Below, piece by piece: positions 49,801-58,737 of a stretch of DNA of 64,000 nt (positions within the stretch are counted from its first letter, which is position 1; the number at the start of each line of letters is the position of its first letter). A program made the translations under genes and the position numbers. The notes under the pieces were generated by a model that did not search any database, was not told the origin of the DNA, and saw nothing but the letters and a program-made list of their open reading frames with translations. The stretch is from Gordonibacter faecis (lineage in GTDB: Bacteria; Actinomycetota; Coriobacteriia; Coriobacteriales; Eggerthellaceae): contig NZ_JASJEU010000014.1 in the NCBI RefSeq assembly GCF_030077735.1, positions 62,001 through 126,000 of the forward strand, written 5' to 3'.

Positions 49801-52026
49801 CTGCTCGCGCACAAGGGAGGCCAGGTTGCGCTGTGCGTCTTCGTCAAGGCCGGCCGCCGACAAACGTTCAGCCAGCGCCGGGGTAAGAACCAGGCCGTCG
49901 TTCGCCGCACGTTCGGCATCTTCGCCTTCACCCTCGCGCCCATCTTCAAGTCCCGCGTCCACCGCACGCAGAAACGCCCCACGAGCTCGCCCCATTTCGG
50001 CAGGTCGCCCCACACCTTCGCCATGCCAAAACGGCAGGCGCGCCGAGCGGCCCGGCGCCGGCTCCACCACCACGCGATCGCGCGTGATCTCGCTGATGCG
50101 CCACGAACTGGTGCCGAGTGTAATAATGTCGCCCACGCGCGACTCGTACACCATTTCCTCGTCCAGCTCGCCCACACGGCGGCGGCCCTCGTTGCCATCA
50201 CCCTCCGGCAACACCACCGAAAACATGCCGCGATCGGGAATAGTACCCGCCGCTGTCACCGCGAGGCGCTGGGCGCCTGGGCGCGGCGTGAGTTCGCCCG
50301 TTTCGCGATTCCATACAATACGAGGCGAGAATTCGGCCAGGTCAGCTGAGGCATAGCGGCCCGACAGCATGTCGAGCACGCCGTCGAATGCCCGCCGTGG
50401 CAGCTCCGAAAACGGCGCGGCGCGGCGCACCGTATCGTACCAGGCGTCGGCCGTGATGTCGCCCATCGCTACGGCGGCCACCGTCTGCTGCGCCAACACG
50501 TCCAGCGGGTTGCGCACGAGGGCCGTCGCTTCAATGGCGCCGGTGCGCATGCCCTCGGCCACCACGGCCGCATCAATTATCTCCGTGCGCGTACGCGGAA
50601 AAATAGTCCCTGTTGAGCGCCCACCCACCTGGTGATTCGCGCGCCCGATGCGCTGAAGCCCGCTGGCCACCGAGGGCGGCGCGGCCACCTGCAACACCAG
50701 GTCGATGGAGCCCATATCAATACCCAGCTCCAAGCTGGACGTTGCCACCACGCACGGCAATTCGCCCGCCTTCAGTTCGCGCTCCACCTGCAAGCGCTTT
50801 TCCTTCGACACCGAGCCGTGGTGCGCTTTCGCAATGACCTCGACGGGCGGCTGCACCAGTTCACTCGTGGAGCCCATGTCCGAACGCATGGCCGCCGCAC
50901 CCGCGCCGTCGGGCGCACCAGCCAGAAGCCCTTGGCGTTTCGCGTACAATTCATTGAGTCGTGCCGTCAGCTTTTCGCATAAGCCGCGCGAGTTCACGAA
51001 CACGATGGTAGTGCGGTGCGCAAGCACCTCATCCAGAATGGCGGACTCCACATAAGGCCAGATGGAGGAAGACCCCAGGCGGCTGTCGGGCGGCGCGTCC
51101 TTCAGCCGCTGGCCGTCCATGACGGCCCGCAGCGCGCGATCGGACTTCCACGCCACCTCGGTGGCAGCACGCCGTGGGCTACGAGCGGCACCTTGGCCGC
51201 GTCCCCGCGCGCCAGCCGGGGGTAGCCCCTCGGCCTCGAAGCCGCCGAACGCGGGCACAGCCGTCATGTCATGCACGGGCACTTCCACATGCACGTCCAA
51301 GCTCGGGCGATCCTCGGCGGCAACAATCTGCACCGGGTGCGGGCCTCCCAAGAAGTGCGCCACCTCTTCACGCGGACGCACCGTGGCCGATAGCCCAATG
51401 CGTTGCGCCGGACGTTCCAGCAGGTCATCGAGGCGTTCCAAACTCAACGCCAGATGCGCACCGCGCTTGTTGCCGGCGAGCGCATGCACCTCATCCACAA
51501 TGACCGTCTCCACCGTGCGCAGCACTTCGCGGGCCTTCGATGTGAGCATGAGGTAGAGCGACTCGGGCGTGGTAATGAGGATGTCGGGCGGGTTGCGCTG
51601 GATGGCGCGCCGCTGATCAGGCGTGGTGTCGCCCGTGCGCAGGGCCGTGCGCACGTTAGGCGCACCGGTACCCGCGGCGGCGCAGCGGGCCGCAATGCCC
51701 GCGAGCGGCTCTTGCAGGTTGCGCTCCACATCGGCCCCGAGGGCTTTGAGCGGCGACACGTACAGCACGCGCACACCCTTCGCGCGTTTTTGCGCGCCGC
51801 GTTCCGCCTTTTCGGCCATGAGTTTGTCGAGGGCAAACAGAAACGCCGCCAGCGTTTTGCCCGAGCCCGTAGGGGCAATGACCAGCGCATTCTCGCCCGC
51901 GCCGATAGCCTCCCACGCGCGCTCCTGCACGGGCGTGGGGCCGCGAAACGCATTGAGAAACCACGAACGGACCGCGTCGGAGAAGCGGTCGAAGGCGTCA
52001 GAGGCGCAGGGTGTGGCGGCGTCCAT
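46891..52026 (-). CDS. lhr: Lhr-type large ATP-dependent helicase
   Basis: A 1711-residue superfamily 2 DNA/RNA helicase. The first half has Walker A APTGSGKT (51-58), motif Ia VSPLKALGADV, motif Ib TTPESLYLML, the DEVH box (178-181), GLSATVRPREEVAHFL, VFVNSRGLCEKLTARL, VVATSSLELGIDMGSIDLVLQ and QRIGRANHQVGG. A winged-helix and beta-barrel Lhr core follow, and the Lhr C-terminal domain runs on to about residue 1700. This is the long (E. coli-like) form; an Ala/Arg-rich insertion with SRRSRHRSGSRLP lies near residue 1420. It lies 94 bp downstream of the carotenoid cluster on the same strand, and probably has its own promoter. Confidence 0.95.
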   Translation of the reverse strand: MDAATPCASDAFDRFSDAVRSWFLNAFRGPTPVQERAWEAIGAGENALVIAPTGSGKTLAAFLFALDKLMAEKAERGAQKRAKGVRVLYVSPLKALGADVERNLQEPLAGIAARCAAAGTGAPNVRTALRTGDTTPDQRRAIQRNPPDILITTPESLYLMLTSKAREVLRTVETVIVDEVHALAGNKRGAHLALSLERLDDLLERPAQRIGLSATVRPREEVAHFLGGPHPVQIVAAEDRPSLDVHVEVPVHDMTAVPAFGGFEAEGLPPAGARGRGQGAARSPRRAATEVAWKSDRALRAVMDGQRLKDAPPDSRLGSSSIWPYVESAILDEVLAHRTTIVFVNSRGLCEKLTARLNELYAKRQGLLAGAPDGAGAAAMRSDMGSTSELVQPPVEVIAKAHHGSVSKEKRLQVERELKAGELPCVVATSSLELGIDMGSIDLVLQVAAPPSVASGLQRIGRANHQVGGRSTGTIFPRTRTEIIDAAVVAEGMRTGAIEATALVRNPLDVLAQQTVAAVAMGDITADAWYDTVRRAAPFSELPRRAFDGVLDMLSGRYASADLAEFSPRIVWNRETGELTPRPGAQRLAVTAAGTIPDRGMFSVVLPEGDGNEGRRRVGELDEEMVYESRVGDIITLGTSSWRISEITRDRVVVEPAPGRSARLPFWHGEGVGRPAEMGRARGAFLRAVDAGLEDGREGEGEDAERAANDGLVLTPALAERLSAAGLDEDAQRNLASLVREQRTATGVVPNDRTLVVERCEDETGDWRVMLHSPYGRRVHEPWAMAVSDRVTSTLGFDPQAQAADDGIVLRIPMTETRLPGAELFVFDADELERIVRDRVDATALFAARFRECAARALLMSPTQPGKRAPLWQQRLKAGQLLEAARGERDFPLMLETARECLQDVYDLGALREVMQGIGEGAVRIVEAQTSVPSPFAAPLLFGYVGEHLYQGDLPHAERRASLLAVDPALLGELLGSTDVGELLDPQVGEAVEAELQRLAPGRRARGAEGVADMLRVLGPLSAEEVACRLEPAASESVRDGAGDEADDADDVPCATVVEAQAALEDLARDRRAFSVLIGGAERWAAVEDAWRLHEALGVAVPDEVPAVFRAAGDDAAVDFPLDDLLLRYARTHGPFSSENVAERFGLGPAVAREALRRLAAAGRLVQGHFAGPSDQPERTWVAADVLRRLRARSLAKARAAVRAVPADAYARYVLDLQGVGAGRGGGLEGIEGVAQVIAQFEGVFLPAVSWEDHVLPSRVRDYRPALLDELIASGEVVWAGARREAAGPAADAPAARGRAARGSAPPVGLVAFYPTDSPLAPARPEPADVGAEEAEPAVCPSVEEAVVQVLGNGYGLFFRQIVEAVRRRMAPERVDETTIAAALQGLVWSGRATNDTFAPVRAAEAGAHAHPAPQRRVSSRRSRHRSGSRLPARTAGMTAAGSAADSVLLGTAGGAALAGRWSLLAPSPENDTVRAVAVVESILDRYGVLSRDVVMLSGVPGGLGALMPVLRSMEDVGDVLRGAFVKGLGPAQFASRETVDVLRTYAATSENAREDAAVPDVAGESACVVLAVDDPANLYGVALPWSAIAEPDGYGDAVSGESDVRPSRRAGSLVVLHNGAAVLYATAGLRALLSFTSDEDILAAAVHALVAHLEHALRRAGGDSARKKMVVETFNGKSVLSSPFADVLQALGLVRLPDGLRLYVDPFARS

Positions 52027-52120
52027 AGGGCTCTTGTCCTTTCGTGGCTAGGGGGAGTGCGCCCATCATACCGCATGTGGCCCGCGGGCGAGCACCGAGC
52101 ACCTCGCCTTCGCCACCTCC

Positions 52121-53650
52121 CTACACCACTATCAGCAAGCCAAGCGCCACCACGGCGATGCCGCTTAGCAAATTCACGGCGTCGTTGGTAACCCACGCGA
52201 AGCCGGACACCAGCGTGTAACCGCCGGCGCCGCGGCTCGGCGAGGCCTCCACCAGCGCGCCTGTGCCCTCGTCCGGCGCGCGGTACTTCGCCTGCAACAG
52301 GGCGCCCAGCAGGCTGTCCACCAGCGACCCTACCACACCGCACGCCACAATGAACAGAAACGCGCCCAGCCCCACCGGCACGGCGAATCCGAAGACGGGG
52401 AACAGCACCATGGTTAGAAGCGCCGAGGTGGCCGCACCCACCACCGTTGCCACCAGGCCCAGCGGGCTCACGCCGCCCGACAGTCCGCGCTGCATGGGCT
52501 TGCGCGTGACAATGTTCACCGGCGGATTGCGGCTGAAAATGCCAATCTCCGAAGCCCACGTGTCGGCCGTACTGGCCGCCAGCGCGCCCGCCGATACCAC
52601 CATGAGCCACGGCTCACCCGTCACCGCGAAGCCCGCCGCGCACACAAGGAACGGCACGCTGTTTGCGAGCACCTGGCGCAGCCTCCGGGCCTCGCCTTTG
52701 CGCTTCGGTGAGCCGCCTGACTGCACGCCACGCCGCTTCCGCACGATACGCGCCGCCACGTTCGAGCTGCCGAAGAACCACATAAGCAACAGCCACAAAG
52801 GCCAGCCGCCGAACGCGAACGCCAGCATGCCCACCGCCGCCGCGCCGAGCGCGCCCGGCACCGTGAGCAGGCACAACCGCAGCGACATCACGGCTACCGC
52901 ACCCGACAGCAGAAGCCCCGTCGCGCCTGGCGTCCACCAGCTGGCGGGAAGCAGCAGCACGGCGAACAGGCCCGACACGCCCAGCGGCACCGTGACATTG
53001 TCCAGCCCGGCGGGCGACACACGCTCGAACCACGTTGCTGCCGCGGCGAGGCCCACCGCGATGGCCGTCGCAACCGCGAAGCCCACCACGTCCGAAAGTC
53101 CCGCGAACACCGGCGCCGCGCCTTGCCACCCACCAACCGCGCCCCATACCAGCACGCCTACGCACGACACAAGGCTCGCCAAGAACATAGTCACACTTCC
53201 CGCAACCGTCTTCCCGGCACCAGCACCGCCAAACCGCTTGCCCACCACAGCAGCCAGTCCATCGCCAAACGCCATACAGAACACCCCCAGCGCGCCCACA
53301 TACGGCGCACCAAGGCCAAACGAAAACAGCGCGAGCGCCGTCAGCGATACGGCGTAATACACCGTCCCCGGCGTTTCTTCGGCACCTTCACGCCCCATAA
53401 ACTTCAGGCGCGTGCGACGCCACGCCCACCCGTTCACCAGGATAAACACCGCCGGAAGCGCCGCCGCCCACACAGGCGACGTGAAGAAGGCGGCGGCAAT
53501 CAGCCACCACCCGCCCAGTGCGATGTGCACCAACTTGCGCGTAGCCTCGGCCGCCCATCCGCGGCGCGCAAGCAAGCCCGACGCGCCCAGCACCGCCAGC
53601 ACGTACACCAGCGACACGCCCATGCCCAGCACATTCAACATAGCGCTCAC
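52121..53650 (-). CDS. Fused prenol kinase (VTE5-like) and DUF92 prenyl-phosphate kinase (VTE6-like)
   Basis: A 509-residue polytopic membrane protein with two domains. The first (about 1-230) has the phytol/dolichol kinase pattern: LLARRGWAAEATRKLVHIALGGWW near the N-terminus, GALGVFCMAFGDGLAAVVGKRFG and KTVAGSVTMFLASL. The second (about 240-509) is DUF92: GGWPLWLLLMWFFGSSNVAARI, RRLRQVLANSVPF, AASTADTWASEIGIFSRNPP, GLSGGVSPLGLVATVVG and GSLVDSLLGALLQAKYR. In plants and cyanobacteria these two activities, in separate proteins, turn a prenol into its diphosphate. The start overlaps the crtB stop by 4 bp, so salvage of a prenol into the carotenoid pathway is a natural inference. Confidence 0.82.
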   Translation of the reverse strand: MSAMLNVLGMGVSLVYVLAVLGASGLLARRGWAAEATRKLVHIALGGWWLIAAAFFTSPVWAAALPAVFILVNGWAWRRTRLKFMGREGAEETPGTVYYAVSLTALALFSFGLGAPYVGALGVFCMAFGDGLAAVVGKRFGGAGAGKTVAGSVTMFLASLVSCVGVLVWGAVGGWQGAAPVFAGLSDVVGFAVATAIAVGLAAAATWFERVSPAGLDNVTVPLGVSGLFAVLLLPASWWTPGATGLLLSGAVAVMSLRLCLLTVPGALGAAAVGMLAFAFGGWPLWLLLMWFFGSSNVAARIVRKRRGVQSGGSPKRKGEARRLRQVLANSVPFLVCAAGFAVTGEPWLMVVSAGALAASTADTWASEIGIFSRNPPVNIVTRKPMQRGLSGGVSPLGLVATVVGAATSALLTMVLFPVFGFAVPVGLGAFLFIVACGVVGSLVDSLLGALLQAKYRAPDEGTGALVEASPSRGAGGYTLVSGFAWVTNDAVNLLSGIAVVALGLLIVV

Positions 53651-54528
53651 CCCCGCTCCGCAGCAAGGCGCGCACCGGCGGCTTCCACCAGCTGAGCGGC
53701 CTGCGCAGCCGGCACGGTACAGCGCCGATCGAAGCAGCGATACCCTTCCGCGCGCACTGCATCCAAAATGCCGCGATACAAGTACAGCGACGACAACGTG
53801 GGCAGCCGACTATCCTCATCAAGCCGCTCCACGTCGCGCTCCATCGGCGCGTACAACTCCTCCGAGCGCCGCGCCACCGCCTCCCACGCCGCACGAAACG
53901 CACCATCCACCACGTGCGCCTGCAGCGCCGCCGGAGCATACGACGCCTGCTCCATCACACGGGACGGCACATACACCCGCCCCGCTTCCAAATCTTCACC
54001 CACGTCACGCAGCACATTGGTCAGCTGCATAGCCACGCCCAACGACACCGCATCAGCCACCAGCGCCTCATCAGCCGGCCCACTCGTGTGCAAAAAAGGA
54101 AGTAGCATAAGCCCCACCGACCCAGCCACGTAGTAGCCGTATTCCTCCAGGTCATCCATCGTGTCCGGCTGGTGAAAATCCAGGTCGCGACGCTGCCCTT
54201 CCAGCATGTCATAGTAGGGCTGCACGTCCGGCGCGAAGGCGTTGAACACCACCTCCAGCGCGCGCCACAAGGGCTCGTCGGGCGTGCGCCCGGCAACAAA
54301 CCGCGTGAGCGCGTCTTCGAGCGCCGCCAACTTTTCAGCACTCGCGTCGCGATCAACCGCATCATCGGCCGCGCGGCAAAACGCGTACACGGCATACACC
54401 CCGTGACGCTTGCGCGCGGGCAGAAGCGAGAACGCACGGTGGAAGCTGCGAGAGTTTCGCCTGATCACCTCTTCGCACCAGGCGAAATCGGCCGCGCGGG
54501 CTTCAAACGGATCGCACAGCATGCTCAT
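53647..54528 (-). CDS. crtB: Phytoene/squalene synthase family protein
   Basis: Condenses two prenyl diphosphates head to head (GGPP to phytoene, or FPP to the C30 analogue). I start it at ATG 54528, overlapping the desaturase stop (ATGA); the longer frame to 54810 is desaturase coding sequence read out of frame. The 293 residues have the two Asp-rich motifs, YAFCRAADDAVDRD (about 46-60, DxxxD) and LTNVLRDVGEDLEAGRVYVP (about 165-185), and FHRAFSLLPARKRHGVYAVYA. Chain-length specificity cannot be read by eye, so crtB and crtM are both possible. It is the middle gene of the crtI-crtB-kinase unit. Confidence 0.88.
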   Translation of the reverse strand: MSMLCDPFEARAADFAWCEEVIRRNSRSFHRAFSLLPARKRHGVYAVYAFCRAADDAVDRDASAEKLAALEDALTRFVAGRTPDEPLWRALEVVFNAFAPDVQPYYDMLEGQRRDLDFHQPDTMDDLEEYGYYVAGSVGLMLLPFLHTSGPADEALVADAVSLGVAMQLTNVLRDVGEDLEAGRVYVPSRVMEQASYAPAALQAHVVDGAFRAAWEAVARRSEELYAPMERDVERLDEDSRLPTLSSLYLYRGILDAVRAEGYRCFDRRCTVPAAQAAQLVEAAGARLAAERG

Positions 54529-56189
54529 CGCGAACCGCCTTCGCCACCTGCGGCAACCGCGGTCTCCACGCCTGCCACGCCAGCCGCCACCACACTTTCG
54601 GCCGCTAACTCTTCCGCCGCCATCCCCCGCTCTGCCGCCTCGCCGCGCGCGGCAATCACGGCCCGCTCGGCAGCCACCGCACGCACCTGGGAAGCATGCG
54701 CACCGTCGTCGGTCATCAGTTCCTCCGCCGCTAACCGCGCGCTCAACAGCACAATAGGCACACCGGCACCAGGATGAACACTGCTCCCGCAGAAGTACAG
54801 CCCCTCGCAATGATCGGCCTTGTTGTGCGGACGCCAGTAGTTGCTCTGCTTCAGCGTGGGCCGCAGACCAAATGTCGCGCCGCGGCAGGCGTTGAAGCGC
54901 CCTTCGAAATCGCGCGGCGTGTAGATGCGCTCACACACAATATGGTTGCGCACATCCTCGTACACTGTTTCTGATTCCACCAGGTCAAGCACCTGTTCGC
55001 GATAGCGCGCCACCTCGTCGGGGCTCCACGCAGGCCCACCTTCCGCCAAGGGCGGTACGGGCACCAACACGTACAGCGTCTGCATACCCTCGGGCGCCAG
55101 CGAGTCGTCCAGCGAGCACGGTGCGTAACAGTAAAACGACGGGTCGTCGGGAAAGCGCCCGTCTTCAAAAATGTCGTCCAAATTCTTCCGGAAATCGGGC
55201 GCAAAGCGAATAGAGTGCACCGACTCGGCTGGGTAGCGTTTGTCCAGGCCCAGGTACAGAATGAAGCACGAACACGAGTAGTCCATCGCATCAATCTTCT
55301 CCGGCGTGTACTTCCCGCGTGTGCGCTCGTCCGCCACCAGCTCCTTCATGGCATAGGGGAAGTCGGCATTGCACACCACGGCGTCGGCCAGCCTCAGCTC
55401 ACCCTTCACCATCACGCCCCTCGCGCGGCCGTCTACAATGACGATGCGCTCCACCGGCGTGGACGTGTGCACCTCGCCGCCCAGTTCCACGAACAGCCGC
55501 CGCAACCCCTCGGCCAGCGCATACATACCGCCGGGCATATACCACACCCCGTACAGCAATTCGATGAGCGGAATAATCATGTACAGCGACGGCCCCTCGT
55601 AGGGCGAGATGCCAATGTAGAGTGTCTGGAACGCCAGCGCCTTGCGCAGCCGGTCGTCCTTTACGTAGCGCGACACCGACGAGTACGCGTCGCCCAACGT
55701 GTGTAGTCGCAGGCCCGCAACCAGGCTTTTCGGGTTGTAGAAGTCCGTCGGTTTGCGGAAGGAGCGCTGCAGGAAGTTATCCTTCGCCACGCGGTAGCGC
55801 CCGTAGAGTTTCGCCAGGTAGGTGAAGTAGCCCTGCGCGTCAGCCTCGCTGACGCCTTCCAGGGTGGAAGTGAGGTCCGCCAGATCGTTCGACAGTCGCA
55901 CACGCTCGTCCGGGCCGAACGAGATGTCCATGAGCGGCTCCACTTTGGTGAGGGGGATGTAGTCGTCCGGGTCACGCCCCGCCAGTTCGAACACTTCGCG
56001 GTACAGCTCGGGCATCATGACGATGGTGGGCCCGACATCAAACGTGAAGCCGTCTTCCTCGATGCGGTTCATCTTTCCGCCAACGAGCGGCTCCTTTTCG
56101 TACAGCGTCACCTGATATCCGGCGTTTTGCAACCGCACGGCCGCCGCCAACCCACCGACGCCCGCGCCCACCACGATAACCCGTTCCAT
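54525..56189 (-). CDS. crtI: Phytoene (or diapophytoene) desaturase
   Basis: FAD-dependent desaturase that introduces the conjugated double bonds of carotenoids. I start it at ATG 56189 with GAGGAG 5-6 bp upstream. The 554 residues open with the dinucleotide-binding VIVVGAGVGGLAAAVRLQNAGYQVTLYEK, then GGKMNRIEEDGFTFDVGP, and end the family domain with GLYFCGSSVHPGAGVPIVLLSARLAAEEL (about 465-493), the CrtI C-terminal signature. Beyond this lie about 60 Ala/Glu/Gly-rich residues without family resemblance. It heads the carotenoid operon and is transcribed away from the DGR reverse transcriptase gene, which ends 190 bp upstream on the same strand. Confidence 0.92.
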   Translation of the reverse strand: MERVIVVGAGVGGLAAAVRLQNAGYQVTLYEKEPLVGGKMNRIEEDGFTFDVGPTIVMMPELYREVFELAGRDPDDYIPLTKVEPLMDISFGPDERVRLSNDLADLTSTLEGVSEADAQGYFTYLAKLYGRYRVAKDNFLQRSFRKPTDFYNPKSLVAGLRLHTLGDAYSSVSRYVKDDRLRKALAFQTLYIGISPYEGPSLYMIIPLIELLYGVWYMPGGMYALAEGLRRLFVELGGEVHTSTPVERIVIVDGRARGVMVKGELRLADAVVCNADFPYAMKELVADERTRGKYTPEKIDAMDYSCSCFILYLGLDKRYPAESVHSIRFAPDFRKNLDDIFEDGRFPDDPSFYCYAPCSLDDSLAPEGMQTLYVLVPVPPLAEGGPAWSPDEVARYREQVLDLVESETVYEDVRNHIVCERIYTPRDFEGRFNACRGATFGLRPTLKQSNYWRPHNKADHCEGLYFCGSSVHPGAGVPIVLLSARLAAEELMTDDGAHASQVRAVAAERAVIAARGEAAERGMAAEELAAESVVAAGVAGVETAVAAGGEGGSR

Positions 56190-56379
56190 GCGGCTCCTCA
56201 CCCGATTATTCCGTTAGGTCATCGGGTAATGGTATGTCCGGAGAACGCGCGCAAGCACCAGGCCCCTCATCCTATGGCAACCCGTTTCACCCACGTCAAA
56301 CGTCCGTTGCCGAACAGCAGCCAACAACCGTTCGCAGGCGCAAAAGGTCACACCAAGCAAAAGCCTTCTCGCGCGCCAC

Positions 56380-57543
56380 TCAGCCGAATAGCTCCGACGC
56401 CATTCTTAGCTTGGTGCTTTCGAAGAACGTGGTCATTTCTCGTAGGTATCTCTCAGGGTCGGTTGCCCGCAGCGCAACGCCCTTCCACGAGCCTTCGCTC
56501 ACGGCAAGCACCTCGGCCGGGATGCGTCCTGCGGCTACCAAACCCACAAGTGCCTTGTAGTGACGCTTATAACGCCTGATGGTGTCACGTGCAATGTCAC
56601 GGCGAATGGACCCATCAGGCTGCGGGCAGAACACCGTTTTCAAATAAACGTGGCGCCGCGCCGCTGGAGCCACCTGGGTCTTTCGAGGATGCAGCACCAA
56701 CCCCAAGCGCCGCGCGTGCTCTTGCGCCACGGCAAGCACCGCATAGGCATCATCCTTCGTTCGGCAAAAGGCGTAGCTGTCATCCATGTAGCGCCCCGAC
56801 AGCCCGCACCTACACACTTCCCGCACGGCATGGTCGATAGGACTCGCATACGCGATGGCCACCACCTGACTTGTTTGATTCCCCAGACCCAAGCCCTCTT
56901 CTTCGCAAATGAACGTACGACCCAGTTCCAGCATTTTGGTGGCATTGTCGCGGTCACGTTGGCAGGCAACGAGCGGCGCGGTGGCCGAGGCAATCATTTC
57001 CATTGCACGACCAGGGTCAATGGAGGCGAAATAGCTTTTGAAGTCGTAGCTGACCAGCCATGCTTTCGGCCCAAAATGACGCAGCGCCTGTTCCATATGC
57101 AGGGCAAAGCGGTCGCGAGCGAAATCGGTCCCCTTGCCCACCTGCGAGGCAGTGTTGTCGTAGACAACCGCGCGATGAAGCACTGGGATAAGGAACTGGT
57201 CACAGTACGCTTTTTGCACCACGCGGTCGCGAAAGTGCACCGCCGATATCCAACGCGCATGTCCGCGTTCGTGCAACACAAAATGATTGGCGGGCCGTTT
57301 GTGATACCGACCACTGCGCAGCTCATCCGACAATTCGATGCAGTTTTTCATGCGCGTTAGCATGAACGTTTGCACGCTTCGCTTCCACCGCACGTCTTTT
57401 TCGCAAGCGAGCGCCGAGGTGGAAAGAACAGCCGGATCGCTCATGTGGTCGAAGTCGAGGCAGCTCTGCAAGTCCAAGCGCGCTTTGAGCAGGCGCCGTG
57501 CTTCACGGCGTTCCCGGCGCCGTTTGCGCTGAGCAGCATTCAT
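56380..57543 (-). CDS. Diversity-generating retroelement reverse transcriptase
   Basis: Error-prone reverse transcriptase that copies the adjacent template repeat into mutagenised cDNA. The 387 residues carry the RT motifs in order: SYDFKSYFASIDPGRAM (catalytic Asp, motif 3), GLGLGNQTSQVVAIAY (motif 4, with the GN..SQ form that marks DGR enzymes instead of the QG..SP of retrotransposons), and GRYMDDSYAFC (YMDD at 252-255). A basic N-terminus (QRKRRRERREARR) and a short thumb region follow the usual DGR pattern; no maturase or endonuclease domain is present, which excludes a group II intron. The TR lies 288 bp upstream on the same strand and the Avd-like gene before it. Confidence 0.95.
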   Translation of the reverse strand: MNAAQRKRRRERREARRLLKARLDLQSCLDFDHMSDPAVLSTSALACEKDVRWKRSVQTFMLTRMKNCIELSDELRSGRYHKRPANHFVLHERGHARWISAVHFRDRVVQKAYCDQFLIPVLHRAVVYDNTASQVGKGTDFARDRFALHMEQALRHFGPKAWLVSYDFKSYFASIDPGRAMEMIASATAPLVACQRDRDNATKMLELGRTFICEEEGLGLGNQTSQVVAIAYASPIDHAVREVCRCGLSGRYMDDSYAFCRTKDDAYAVLAVAQEHARRLGLVLHPRKTQVAPAARRHVYLKTVFCPQPDGSIRRDIARDTIRRYKRHYKALVGLVAAGRIPAEVLAVSEGSWKGVALRATDPERYLREMTTFFESTKLRMASELFG

Positions 57544-57830
57544 AAACCGAAGACCCTTTCCCGCTGGCGTTCATCAGTTTGGGGCAAAACAATGAGCCGC
57601 GCGCCTGAAAAGGCCTCTCGGGTGCTCCGCTGCCTGAAACCCTGCCACTCGAAAGAGTACGCACAGGCCAGACGCCGCCTTCTGGCAGCGAGTCCGCAGC
57701 GGCCGCAGAGGTGGTTTCACGCGGCTCTTACAAGTTCGGCGGTTGACGGCCGCCAGGACAGCATCTCCTTCTCATCCTCTATGCTTTCACGCATTCAGTT
57801 GCGCTACTTGGTCTCTTCCGCGATGAGAAT

Positions 57831-57969
57831 CAGGGGCACACGCCATAGGCATTGCTCGCGTTGTTGTTGTTGGTCGGGTCGCCGTTCGTGTTCACATTAA
57901 GGAAATTCGTGTCGTTGTTCGGATTCACAGAACGCTCCCACCAATTGACAGCCGTCGACGGAGTCGCTT
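57831..57969 (-). other. DGR template repeat (TR)
   Basis: A 139-bp copy of the variable repeat at 60641-60779, aligned without gaps. Read on the minus strand it would encode 13 AAT/AAC codons in the VR frame, including a run of four AAC, the usual design for maximal amino-acid diversity. It holds 38 adenines on that strand, of which 15 are changed in the VR; no other base differs. It sits between the Avd-like gene and the RT gene and is transcribed with them. Homology stops just past TGCCCCTG on the IMH side and at GAGTCGCTT (plus strand) on the other. Confidence 0.97.
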
Positions 57970-58005
57970 ATCAGATGCCGCCCTTCCCTCTCGCCCTCGA
58001 AACAC

Positions 58006-58527
58006 TTATACGCTTCGTGAGCATTTTCTACTATACGCAGTGCCTTTCTTTTGCGCAAGGGGATGGCGCTTCGTCGAAAAGCGCTTGCGATCGGAGTTAA
58101 TAACTCCTTTAATAAGCTTTATCTCTTTGGTCGCCAAAACCGTCCACTCGCGAAGTAGTCCGGCGCTCAGGCAGGGCTTTTCCCTTTTTACTATCGTGCC
58201 ATCAGGGTTCACGTTATCCACTATACGCACCGGCATTTCCTCTTCGATTATGTCAATTTTGCGCAGTAGCGTGTAGCAGGCGGCATGAGCTTCCATCAGA
58301 TGCGCCATGCGCTGAGCCACTTCTTCTGGAGTGGTGACCCAAATGGCATTCGCCCGTACCGCATGATTGAGAATATCATTGGCACAATCGGTGATGTAAC
58401 GGGTACGCGTAAAGGCCCATCGTTTGGGCAGGCGAGCACACATCTTCCCCGTAAAAGCCTCAAGCTGGGCGGCGGTTCTCACAAACTCGGCGGGCGCGGT
58501 GTCCCGTTTGTACTTGGGTACGCTCAT
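58006..58527 (-). CDS. avd: DGR accessory variability determinant (Avd-like four-helix protein)
   Basis: Avd proteins form pentameric four-helix barrels that bind the RT and the TR RNA. I start the gene at ATG 58527, giving MSVPKYKRD, an N-terminus typical of Avd proteins of DGRs from gut bacteria; an open frame to 58680 lacks support. The 173 residues are basic and helical (RTAAQLEAFTGKMCARLPKR, RTRYITDCANDILNHAVRAN, EEVAQRMAHLMEAHAACYTLLRKIDII, LLREWTVLATKEIKLIKGV), four helices in all. A short insert with IVDNVNPDGTIVKREKP before the last helix makes it longer than the usual 115-130. The TR begins 37 bp past its stop. Confidence 0.85.
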   Translation of the reverse strand: MSVPKYKRDTAPAEFVRTAAQLEAFTGKMCARLPKRWAFTRTRYITDCANDILNHAVRANAIWVTTPEEVAQRMAHLMEAHAACYTLLRKIDIIEEEMPVRIVDNVNPDGTIVKREKPCLSAGLLREWTVLATKEIKLIKGVINSDRKRFSTKRHPLAQKKGTAYSRKCSRSV

Positions 58528-58737
58528 ACAACGAAGGCCTTTCGCGAAGATGCAGGCGAATATAGCGCGGGCCATTGTAGCATGCGCGCTATATTCCACA
58601 CTTGGCAATAAAGCATTCGTGTCGGAAAGCGGTCTGTTACATTGTATTTCGCTCGTTGCTGCACGAGCCTTTCGCACCACTTCGGGGTTGGTGCCAGACG
58701 CGGTACAAGCCTCGTCCCTCTGCCATCGGTGTCGCGC

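Noticed and set aside
56380..57543. Group II intron or retron as the source of the reverse transcriptase
   Set aside because: No maturase/endonuclease domain or intron structure is present, motif 4 has the DGR form, and a TR/VR pair with adenine-only changes lies beside it.
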